DNA of 18,843 nt from Hyphomicrobiales bacterium (GTDB lineage: Bacteria; Pseudomonadota; Alphaproteobacteria; Rhizobiales; Beijerinckiaceae): the NCBI GenBank assembly GCA_947374125.1, contig CANCAR010000028.1:1-18843 (forward strand). The letters run 5' to 3'. Made by a program: the position numbers and the translations under genes. Below the pieces are notes generated by a model. The model saw nothing but the letters and a program-made list of their open reading frames with translations. It was not told the origin of the DNA and made no database searches. Shown in pieces: positions 1-5,953 of this stretch (the stretch's first letter is position 1; every line of letters starts with the position of its first letter).

Positions 1-85
1 GAAGTTCTGCCGTCAAAAATTTACGAACTGCCTCAACAGCAACAAGATCGAACACATATTGGGGGGGAGTATTAACCGACGCCAT
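1..85 (-). CDS. Start of a gene leaving the window, product unknown (partial)
   Basis: On the minus strand an ATG at 83-85 opens a frame with no stop to the window edge, giving 28 codons that begin MASVNTPPQYVFDLVAVEAV. An AGG lies about 8 bases upstream of the ATG. The ATG is only 31 bases after the stop of the Sel1-repeat gene and on the same strand, so the two are probably cotranscribed. The residue composition (hydrophobic and charged residues mixed, ending VRKFLTAEL) looks like a soluble protein rather than a signal peptide. No family can be named from 28 residues. A chance frame this short is possible, so confidence is moderate. Confidence 0.45.
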   Translation of the reverse strand, partial: MASVNTPPQYVFDLVAVEAVRKFLTAEL

Positions 86-116
86 GTAAATACCTACTTC
101 GAACTAACACAAACTT

Positions 117-710
117 TTAATACTTGTCTTTACGCCATTTTTCCAACCAAACAGCGATCCGTTCCTGCGCTTTCGCCATATCCGTTACCGCGATTTTCTT
201 ACTCAAACCATCGCGTTGTTTCAGCAAGGCATTTTCGCCAACCGCAACCGCCAAAGATGCCCAATAATACGCTTCAACGGCATTTTCAAATCCGAAATCC
301 GAAGAGTAGCTTTTTGAGAGCGCGATCAGGTAACGATTATTGCCTGCTTCGGCATTGGTTTGCAACCGCTCTCGTGCCCAAGCAAGTGATTTTGGCCAAT
401 TTGCGGCGTCAACGGCAGGCAGGATCAGCTTTCGCGCGGAAATCGCCTTTTCGTGTCCTGATAGCGCGGCGATTGTAATCCACCGCAAGGCCTCAAGGTA
501 GTTCTGGCCGATACCAACGCCATGCCAGTAAAACAACGCCAATCGGAATTCGCCTTCAATGTCACCCGCCTCAGCCGAGTCCTTTGTAAGGGCAACAGCC
601 TCGGAGAATTGATTGGCGCGAATAAGATCGTCAATCTTCGACATCGGATCGGAGGCTTCAGCCATGACCGAGGCCACTAAGCCAAAAAGAAGCGGAATCC
701 ATCTTTTCAT
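117..710 (-). CDS. Exported Sel1-repeat (TPR-like) protein
   Basis: The product is 197 aa from the ATG at 708-710, or 201 aa from an ATG four codons upstream (722). An AGGA lies about 11 bases before the inner ATG, while the outer ATG abuts its AGG, so I prefer the inner one. Residues 1-18 (MKRWIPLLFGLVASVMAEA) read as a signal peptide. The region DIEGEFRLALFYWHGVGIG followed by YLEALRWITIAALSGHEKA is a recognisable Sel1 unit (alpha/alpha solenoid), and the C-terminal half has weaker helical-pair repeats (AGNNRYLIALSKSY, AVEAYYWASLAVA). Sel1 proteins usually act as protein-protein scaffolds; the partner is unknown here. The gene lies downstream of the large secreted repeat protein and just before the partial gene at the edge. 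Confidence 0.75.
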   Translation of the reverse strand: MKRWIPLLFGLVASVMAEASDPMSKIDDLIRANQFSEAVALTKDSAEAGDIEGEFRLALFYWHGVGIGQNYLEALRWITIAALSGHEKAISARKLILPAVDAANWPKSLAWARERLQTNAEAGNNRYLIALSKSYSSDFGFENAVEAYYWASLAVAVGENALLKQRDGLSKKIAVTDMAKAQERIAVWLEKWRKDKY

Positions 711-777
711 GACGGCGTTCATCCTGTCATCGACGGTCCGTGCAAGGATAACCTACTGTTGCAGGAAATAAACACGA

Positions 778-802
778 ACAGCGCCTGCAATGCGGGCGCT
801 GT
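778..802 (-). terminator. Probable intrinsic terminator after the 689-aa secreted protein gene
   Basis: The arms ACAGCGCCTGC and GCGGGCGCTGT pair around a 3-base loop, 11 positions with one non-Watson-Crick pair. On the minus strand the stem is followed by a moderately U-rich stretch (TTCGTGTTTATTT). It sits about 90 bases past the stop at 895 and before the Sel1 gene. The single odd pair is a good G-U wobble only on the plus strand, and the U-tract is broken, so termination may be partial. Confidence 0.5.
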
Positions 803-894
803 CCTGTATAACGGCACAATCCATGTTTCCTTTACGCCGAATAAGCAATTCTATTCGAGGATATGGACAGTTTCGCGCAATAAGATGAAACCCA

Positions 895-2964
895 TTAGCC
901 CCCCGAAGCCTGAGGAGCCGAAGGTGCCGGTGCCGTCTTGTCGTCAGGCGCTGACTTGGCCTCAGACGCTGACTTGGCCTCAGACGCTGACTTGGCCTCA
1001 GGCGCTGACTTGGCCTCAGGCGCTGACTTGGCCTCAGGCGCTGACTTGGCCTCAGGCGCTGACTTGGCCTCAGGCGCTGACTTAGCCTCAGGTGCTGACT
1101 TGGCCTCAGGCGCTGACTTGGCCTCAGGCGCTGACTTGGCTTGTCCGGCAGCCGGCGACTTTGCGCCCACATCAGCCTGCGAGCCAGTCGATCCGGTCGC
1201 CCCCGACGCGGCAATTGGTCCTGAGCCGGCGGGATTGGTCGAACCGGTTGCACCTGCGGCACCTGCTGCGTCAGCATTGGATGAGGCAGCCGTAGGCCCC
1301 TTTGAGGTGGCCGTGGTTTTGGTATTCATCCCATTCTGGCCAGAGGTTAGAGCAGCCTGTTGCGTTGAACTCGCCGATGGCTGAGCAGCTGCTGTACCAG
1401 ACGCATTCGAATTCCCGGCCGCAGCAGCTCCTTTCTGTCCGTCTGCAACCGCCGCCGAGCCTGCATTTCCAGTTCCAGTTGTCGAAAGAGAAGGGGTCGT
1501 CACCGAGCCGTTTCCCTCGGCTGCGGCATTGGCTGCACCTGAGGAAGGCGAAGGAGATGTCGCGGAATTGTCGGGGTTTGCACCGCCCTTATGATGCTCA
1601 TGACGACCATGTCCGGCTGCCGATGGATTCTGATTGTTCCCGCCGACTGTCTTCGAGGCCTCCAAGGACACGTTCAAGGTTTGAACAGTCGACCCATCAG
1701 CGGTGGATGCGCCTGCGGCAGGAAGGCCTGTTGCGGCGACGGATACTCCCTGTCCACCAGCACCAGCCGCAGACTGGGTTGTCCCTGTTGCCGAAGCGAC
1801 ACCTGAGCCCGAACCATTTGCAAGGTTTTTACTGCCATCGACACCCGCTGCGGTGCCTAAGCCTGTAACGGTATTGTCTTGTCCATTTTGACCCGCGCCA
1901 TGATGTGCATGATTATGCTCTCCCGTCCCGGAAGCGTCGTGGTGCCAGCGTCCTTCTGATGTTCCAATCACCGTATTGGCCGTTATCGACACTGTCTGGT
2001 TGATATCGGTGAGCGGCTGGCCGCTCGTCGTAGGATTATTGGCTGAAACAAGAATCGCCGCCCCACTGCTGGAATTGACGGAATGAGCTGTCGCAAGGGC
2101 CGTGCCCGCCGGGGTAGCAATCGCGCCGAGTGTGGTTGAACCGTTCAGCGTCGCAGCCGTTGCCAGTACGGCACCGGTTCCCGTTGTCGGCAGCGAAACA
2201 TGGGTTGCAACCGTTACATTATCCGTCGTTTGCGCGCCCGAAGCCAAAAGTCCCGTTCCATAGGGAGAACTTATACCAATGATGGTCAGTCTCGTATTAA
2301 CGGAAATGGTAATAAATTGGCTAATAAACGTATCACCGTTAGGGTTTGTAATGGTGCTGGGCGTGTTAAAAGAAACAGCAATGCCTAAACCTTGGCCCAA
2401 CGCTCCTGAACTGGTTCCCTTGCGTCCCGACCCAACCGCTGCTGCGGTTGCACCTGCACCTACCGCGACGGCGGTCTGATACCCATTGGTCGCAACGCCA
2501 ACACCTATTCCATATGAAGCATTAGCCGCCAGAGCCGTAGACGGCTCAGAACCAGACGTCTGATCTGCATGGCCATTCCAATGGCGGGCTGGCTTAGCAA
2601 GGTCTGGAAAACTCACGAAAGTAGTGAAAGTGACCGTGATTCGTTGGTCTAAAACCGTCCGAGGTGCCGCGGGCGGTGGCGGAGACGGCGTGGGTGGTGG
2701 AGACGGCGTGGGTGGCTGCAACATTGGATTTGAAGTCGATGTCGCATTACCGCCCAAATTTTTTACTTCAAGCGACAGGTTACATTGCTTCAGCACAACG
2801 GATGCGGTGGGTTGCAAAAGACATTTCTTTTCAGGCGTTAGTTCATCGGCACTGGCGAGAGGCATGTTTGCCATATAGGCCACTAACGCGAAGGAAAGAG
2901 AAGCCAGTGGGCGGAATTTTGAAATCGCTTCGACCGCGCTGAGAGGGGGGGAGCACGAACGCAT
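895..2964 (-). CDS. Secreted Ala/Gly/Ser/Thr-rich modular repeat protein, unknown family
   Basis: The product is 689 aa from the ATG at 2962-2964, which has GAGG about 8 bases upstream. The frame stays open further upstream but without such a site. Residues 1-39 form a signal peptide (hydrophobic core SLSFALVAYMANM, cleavage after LASA). A short region with Cys48 and Cys61 follows, then a Pro-rich hinge at 84-101 (PPTPSPP repeats, encoded by an 18-bp tandem at 2675-2710). Four related modules of about 107 residues start near Gln107, Gln216, Gln323 and Gln428. Each opens with Q-x-[IVL]-[TSN]-[VI]-[TS] and moves into Ala/Gly/Thr-rich sequence. His/Trp clusters lie near 128-132, 339-355 and 452-458. 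The C-terminal third is very low complexity and contains 11 six-residue repeats (610-675). I do not recognise a family. A surface or matrix protein is an inference from export and composition only. Confidence 0.75.
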   Translation of the reverse strand: MRSCSPPLSAVEAISKFRPLASLSFALVAYMANMPLASADELTPEKKCLLQPTASVVLKQCNLSLEVKNLGGNATSTSNPMLQPPTPSPPPTPSPPPPAAPRTVLDQRITVTFTTFVSFPDLAKPARHWNGHADQTSGSEPSTALAANASYGIGVGVATNGYQTAVAVGAGATAAAVGSGRKGTSSGALGQGLGIAVSFNTPSTITNPNGDTFISQFITISVNTRLTIIGISSPYGTGLLASGAQTTDNVTVATHVSLPTTGTGAVLATAATLNGSTTLGAIATPAGTALATAHSVNSSSGAAILVSANNPTTSGQPLTDINQTVSITANTVIGTSEGRWHHDASGTGEHNHAHHGAGQNGQDNTVTGLGTAAGVDGSKNLANGSGSGVASATGTTQSAAGAGGQGVSVAATGLPAAGASTADGSTVQTLNVSLEASKTVGGNNQNPSAAGHGRHEHHKGGANPDNSATSPSPSSGAANAAAEGNGSVTTPSLSTTGTGNAGSAAVADGQKGAAAAGNSNASGTAAAQPSASSTQQAALTSGQNGMNTKTTATSKGPTAASSNADAAGAAGATGSTNPAGSGPIAASGATGSTGSQADVGAKSPAAGQAKSAPEAKSAPEAKSAPEAKSAPEAKSAPEAKSAPEAKSAPEAKSAPEAKSASEAKSASEAKSAPDDKTAPAPSAPQASGG
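940..1137 (-). repeat. 18-bp tandem repeat, 11 copies, encoding KSAPEA
   Basis: Eleven consecutive in-frame 18-bp units have the plus-strand consensus CAGGCGCTGACTTGGCCT. On the minus strand they encode eight KSAPEA units, then two KSASEA and one KSAPDD toward the C terminus of the 689-aa protein. The units are almost identical in DNA, including at wobble positions; exceptions include GACGCTGAC in two units and TTAGCC and GGTGCT near 1080-1095. Such identity points to recent slipped-strand expansion. Because the period is a multiple of three, copy-number change would alter tail length without breaking the frame. The encoded tail alternates basic and acidic residues with Pro/Ala, as in flexible wall- or membrane-spanning linkers. 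Confidence 0.95.
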
Positions 2965-3022
2965 GGGGTTACCTCGAAGGTTGTCGAAAAGAAGGGGGAA
3001 TCCGGACAAGCCGGTGCCGGTG

Positions 3023-3043
3023 CCGCCGCGCTTGGCGCGGCGG
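3023..3043 (-). other. GC-rich hairpin in the leader of the 689-aa protein gene
   Basis: CCGCCGCGC and GCGCGGCGG form a perfect 9-bp stem with a 3-base loop. It lies 59 bases upstream of the ATG at 2964 on the transcribed strand. No U-tract follows on either strand, so it is not an obvious terminator. It could be a leader structure affecting mRNA stability or translation of the secreted protein; that role is inferred. Confidence 0.5.
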
Positions 3044-3082
3044 ATCATTCATCGCTTGGGATCAGCAGGCTTTTAGGATGGG

Positions 3083-3109
3083 CCGCTCGATCAGCTTTCG
3101 ATCGAGCGG
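3083..3109 (+). terminator. Perfect 10-bp inverted repeat with a T-tract on the plus strand
   Basis: CCGCTCGATC, a 7-base loop and GATCGAGCGG pair perfectly and are followed on the plus strand by TTTATTT. It lies between two minus-strand genes (stop of the 198-aa protein gene at 3125 and start of the 689-aa protein gene at 2964). In the minus direction the stem is followed by CCCATCCTAAAAG, which is not a U-tract. The shape therefore fits termination of a plus-strand transcript, although no plus-strand gene is visible. For the minus-strand mRNA it would act as a 3'-end or spacer hairpin. Confidence 0.4.
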
Positions 3110-3124
3110 TTTATTTGGTAGGGA

Positions 3125-3721
3125 TCAGTGTAGCGCCGTAGCGCTGCCCGATCCGGCTCCAGCACCTCCGCTTGACGCGGATGCGCCGGGTGTCGATGCG
3201 GTAGTGACGGTGGCTGCCAATCCAGCACCCGACGCCTGACTGCCAGCCGCATTTATCTGCGCGTGTGCCGTGCCACTGCCGCCCGCGAGGGCAGAAGCGT
3301 TACCATCGCCCAAGGTGTTGGAATGGGTAACACTCACACCGCCGCTCGATGAGCTTGGGCGACCGAGTGGGACATTGGTTGGATTACTAAAGCTTGCCGC
3401 ACCCGAAAGACCAACACCGGAACCGCCCGATGTCGTTTGGGCTTGGCTCGGTGTCGAGCCCGTGCCAGCATAAGAGCCCGCTCCGCCGGCTCCCATCGAA
3501 CCACTTGTACCGGTCGACGAAACACCGACGCCGGAGGCAAATCCGGTTGACCCAGCAAACGAAGGTTTAGCCGTCGAGGAAAGCGGAGCCGCCATAGCTT
3601 GACCCGCAAGCAAAATGGCCACCACCACACCGCCCGTGAAAACAGCCGGTCGAGCAATTCGGTTTCGAATTTCATTGGCCTTCATGGAAAAGAAGGGGGC
3701 AGGTTTTGAAGAAAGGGGCAT
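3125..3721 (-). CDS. Secreted Gly/Ser/Ala-rich low-complexity protein, unknown family
   Basis: The product is 198 aa. The ATG at 3719-3721 has GGGAG about 8 bases upstream. A second ATG at 3685 (MKANEIRNR) lacks such a site but would give a more standard signal peptide length. Either way a hydrophobic segment (VFTGGVVVAILLAGQAMA) ends in a signal-peptidase-like site before APLSS. The mature part is almost all Gly, Ser, Ala and Thr with no cysteines, charged stretches or recognisable domain. Its middle (GGVSVTHSNTLGDGNASALA) resembles the style of the neighbouring secreted proteins. It is the second of three consecutive genes of this kind. A structural extracellular role is possible but unproven. 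Confidence 0.65.
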   Translation of the reverse strand: MPLSSKPAPFFSMKANEIRNRIARPAVFTGGVVVAILLAGQAMAAPLSSTAKPSFAGSTGFASGVGVSSTGTSGSMGAGGAGSYAGTGSTPSQAQTTSGGSGVGLSGAASFSNPTNVPLGRPSSSSGGVSVTHSNTLGDGNASALAGGSGTAHAQINAAGSQASGAGLAATVTTASTPGASASSGGAGAGSGSATALH

Positions 3722-3783
3722 ATTTTAGCTCCCGGCATTGGCCCCTGGTCCAACAAACGGCGGGGCTGCATCGTGAAAAGGGC

Positions 3784-3830
3784 GGGTAAGCCTTGCCTGC
3801 GCCTCGAAAAATTGCAGACAAGACCTACCC
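3784..3830 (-). terminator. Intrinsic terminator or attenuator hairpin after the 205-aa secreted protein gene
   Basis: Arms 3784-3800 and 3814-3830 pair over 17 positions around a 13-base loop. Read on the minus strand, all 17 positions pair, with three G-U wobbles. On the plus strand the same three positions are A-C mismatches, so the structure is specific to the transcribed strand. GCCCTTTTC follows the stem on the minus strand, giving a short U-run. It begins 12 bases after the TGA at 3843-3845 and lies about 60 bases before the next gene's start, so it could set the ratio of upstream to downstream gene expression. Confidence 0.65.
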
Positions 3831-3842
3831 AGGAGAGTTGGC

Positions 3843-4460
3843 TCAGAGTTTGCCGGCCGTTGCTTCGCCGCCGCCTTGGGCACTGCTTGAAGACGCGGCG
3901 CTACCGCCATGCGACGAGCTAGCTGACGAACTTGAAGTGCCGCCACCGCCTGCAAACGTCGTCGTGCCGTAATTGCCCGAAGAGGCACCGGCAACACCAG
4001 CTCCTGCGCCGCCGGTCATTGCCGAGGCATTACCTTTCGTGTCGACAGAACCCTTCGCACCGCCACCCGCTTGCGTGTCAGCCACATTGGCACCGTGTGA
4101 AGTCAGATTGGATCCGCCAGCAGAGCCCTTACCATCGGCCGAAACGTCCGCATTCGCTTTGCCGTGCTTTCCGCTATCGGCAGTCGCACCGATCATGCCT
4201 CCACCGCCTGAGATACCAGCAGCATACCCACCAGTCGAAAAGCCGAGACCACCGCCAGCGCTCTCCGAATTAGCCGTTGCGTTCGTCCGTTTGCCTTTTG
4301 TGAACACGTATGAAGAATTCCCAGAATCGCCGCCACCATAAGACGTGCTGATATTCACACCACCGGCAAAGGCTTGACCCACACTAAAGATGCCGATCGC
4401 AAGCGTAATCGCTGCACCGGTAGCGGCAATGCGCGAATGGGATTTAAGAATGTGTTGCAT
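3843..4460 (-). CDS. Secreted Gly/Ser/Ala-rich protein, unknown family
   Basis: The product is 205 aa from the ATG at 4458-4460, with GGAGA 7-8 bases upstream. Residues 1-32 are a signal peptide (AATGAAITLAIGIFSVG, cleavage after AFA). The mature protein opens GGVNISTSYGGGD, then runs through Gly/Ala/Ser-rich sequence with scattered Asn, Thr and Lys (GKHGKANADVSADGKG), and ends in a Ser/Gly tail. There are no cysteines and no catalytic motif. It is the first gene of the minus-strand secreted cluster and lies directly downstream of the AT-rich intergenic island, which must hold its promoter. Alternating small residues suggest a beta-rich fibre or disordered matrix protein, but I cannot name a family. 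Confidence 0.7.
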   Translation of the reverse strand: MQHILKSHSRIAATGAAITLAIGIFSVGQAFAGGVNISTSYGGGDSGNSSYVFTKGKRTNATANSESAGGGLGFSTGGYAAGISGGGGMIGATADSGKHGKANADVSADGKGSAGGSNLTSHGANVADTQAGGGAKGSVDTKGNASAMTGGAGAGVAGASSGNYGTTTFAGGGGTSSSSASSSHGGSAASSSSAQGGGEATAGKL

Positions 4461-4857
4461 CGATATTCTCCGTTTGTTGTGACGGTGACGATTCTTCGCC
4501 GGTCGCCCGAGGGATAGAATAATGCCGTCTTTGAGCAGTTTCGAAATACGGTTCTAGTAAATCTAATCAATATTTATGAATTGATCAGTGCATTACCTAA
4601 ATAATTTAGATTCACAATTCATTCATCGGAGATTTATTACTTAATATAATACACTTAAGTTATAACGTACGTGTATATATGTAAATATTTTTGAATATTA
4701 ATTGGAATTCAATTAAAATATATTTTTATATGTTTTAAATATATTGTTTTATTTATAAAAATATAAAAAAAATATTTCGATTAAATTACTTTGTATCTAA
4801 AATTGCTCGAGCCTATTATCTTCCAAAGATCAGAACATTTCGCGAGAGGTCATGATC
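4461..4857. promoter_or_regulatory. Strongly AT-rich divergent intergenic region
   Basis: This 397-base gap separates the minus-strand secreted cluster from the plus-strand Rap1a-like gene and holds no convincing ORF. By hand count 4621-4800 contains about 26 G/C in 180 bases, far below the flanking genes. Within it are a perfect palindrome TTAATTG-gaatt-CAATTAA (4698-4716), an ACGTACGT and long A/T runs. Promoters for both directions must lie here, but the AT-richness gives too many -10-like boxes to choose among. Regions of this kind often bind nucleoid or xenogeneic-silencing proteins (in alphaproteobacteria, MucR/Ros types); that is inference. Confidence 0.6.
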
Positions 4858-5226
4858 ATGATGCAGTTTCGGGGAACAGTTTTAGCTTTGCTTGGCTTAG
4901 CTATAGCTACAACAGCGGTACTTGCAGAGGATCGACGAAGCGCCAATACCATGCTTAAGGCGTGCCGATTTGAGGCCCAACAACCTGCTCCCGTTCAAGA
5001 TCAGGAATGGACCCTAGCGTTTCAATGCCGCGATTCCATAACACTACTTATTAAAAACGGACCGAAGCAGCCGACTTTCATGTCGGTTTGCGTTCCGGAG
5101 ACAACCTCACCTCACCTAGTGGCCCGTACAATCGTTGATTTTCTTGAAAATGAGCCGGAAAGATTGGGGGAGCGGTTTGACATACGTGCAACCGTTGCCA
5201 TGCATCACACATGGCCGTGTCCTTAA
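4858..5226 (+). CDS. Exported four-cysteine protein of Rap1a/Tai immunity-protein type
   Basis: The product is 122 aa from the ATG at 4858, where AGAGG lies 7-8 bases upstream. The ATG at 4852 is in frame but has only two bases of spacing. A signal peptide (FRGTVLALLGLAIATTAVLA) is followed by about 100 mature residues. The pattern of ANTMLKAC, then a second Cys (AFQC), FMSVCVPETTSPHLVART, a VxxFLENEPERL helix and a C-terminal TWPCP fits the Rap1a/Tai family as I know it: C...C...CIP...VVxYLxxxP...PC. In Serratia, members neutralise type VI amidase effectors in the periplasm, but many family members are orphans of unknown role. No T6SS effector is visible nearby. The usual GYI segment after the second Cys is here RDSITLL, so the match is divergent. 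Confidence 0.55.
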   Translation: MMQFRGTVLALLGLAIATTAVLAEDRRSANTMLKACRFEAQQPAPVQDQEWTLAFQCRDSITLLIKNGPKQPTFMSVCVPETTSPHLVARTIVDFLENEPERLGERFDIRATVAMHHTWPCP

Positions 5227-5422
5227 GCCGAACTCGGGATCATCCTTTCCCGTAGACCTTCCCCACATTTCTCTTTCTTCGGTGTATCGTGGAAGCAGGC
5301 CAGTCTAAGCTATTGTCCGAATGGTCAGGCCAAGAAGATCGCCTTAGGTGATAAAGCGCGCATCACCGGCGGCATGCCGAGCGCGGTCACCTCTTTGTTT
5401 TACTCCGCAGAAGGATATTTCT

Positions 5423-5635
5423 ATGGCTACTGGAACCGTAAAGTGGTTCAATTCGACCAAGGGTTTTGGCTTTATTCAGCCCGATAATGGTGGAGCCGAC
5501 GCGTTCGTCCATATCAGCGCGGTTGAGCGCGCCGGCATGCAGGATCTGCGTGAAGGCCAAAAGCTCACCTATGAACTCATCGCTGATCGTAAAAGTGGTA
5601 AAATGTCGGCTGATAATCTCAAGGCCATCGACTGA
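5423..5635 (+). CDS. cspA: Cold-shock domain protein (CspA family)
   Basis: The product is 70 aa, the usual length, from the ATG at 5423 with AGAAGGA about 7 bases upstream. The upstream in-frame extension is not protein-like. It is a single OB-fold that binds single-stranded RNA/DNA and melts mRNA structure. RNP1 is seen as KGFGFIQ and RNP2 as DAFVHISAV, with the typical start TGTVKWFNSTKG. The roughly 195 bases between the Rap1a-like stop and this start would include a leader; a small perfect palindrome CGGCATGCCG lies at 5370-5379. The gene is monocistronic: a terminator follows. Which member of the genome's csp set it is cannot be told from the sequence. Confidence 0.95.
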   Translation: MATGTVKWFNSTKGFGFIQPDNGGADAFVHISAVERAGMQDLREGQKLTYELIADRKSGKMSADNLKAID

Positions 5636-5684
5636 CCTCGACTAAGCAGCCCGTCCTTTCAACCCCTTCGACACCGTTCAACAC

Positions 5685-5749
5685 CCGCCGCCGATTGCGG
5701 CGGAGCTTCGCATAAGAGAGCCCGCCTCGAAAATTGGAGGCGGGCTTTT
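5685..5749 (+). terminator. Intrinsic terminator of the cold-shock gene
   Basis: The main hairpin at 5720-5745 has perfect 9-bp arms GCCCGCCTC and GAGGCGGGC around an 8-base loop, followed by TTTT (5746-5749). A smaller GC hairpin (CCGCCGC / GCGGCGG, 5685-5703) precedes it. The rest of the 318-base gap before kup (5750-5953) holds no gene. I see no confident promoter there, although kup must start transcription in it because the terminator isolates it from csp. Confidence 0.85.
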
Positions 5750-5953
5750 CTGCTTTCTTTCGGAAACATAAAATTTGGAGCGCGCACTAAGCCCTTCATG
5801 CTCAAACGCAGACTTAGACAGACCAAAAGTTTACACCCGATCCTTCCCTAGCATCACGCCTTATGCTACGCCGTTCGCGCCGGTGTGGACGGTGCGACTT
5901 TGAATCCGCATGATCGGCATGGCCCTTTGATGGGCCAAAATGGAGCAGATGTG

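Noticed and set aside
59..478. Plus-strand 139-codon frame over the Sel1 gene
   Set aside because: No signal, domain or ribosome site, and it lies opposite a gene with clear Sel1 sequence.
940..1137. CRISPR-like regular repeat array
   Set aside because: The 18-bp units are directly adjacent with no spacers and sit in frame inside a coding sequence.
938..1384. Plus-strand open frames reading through the 18-bp repeat (for example a repeated SGADLA protein)
   Set aside because: They exist only because the repeat has no stops in several frames. The minus-strand frame has a signal peptide, a ribosome site and full length, so these are antisense shadows.
3725..3997. Minus-strand 90-codon frame between the two small secreted-protein genes
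   Set aside because: It overlaps the 205-aa gene in another frame and runs through the terminator hairpin; Arg/Ala-rich shadow.
5348..5422. Longer N terminus for the cold-shock protein
   Set aside because: CspA proteins are about 70 aa, and the ATG at 5423 has a strong ribosome site.
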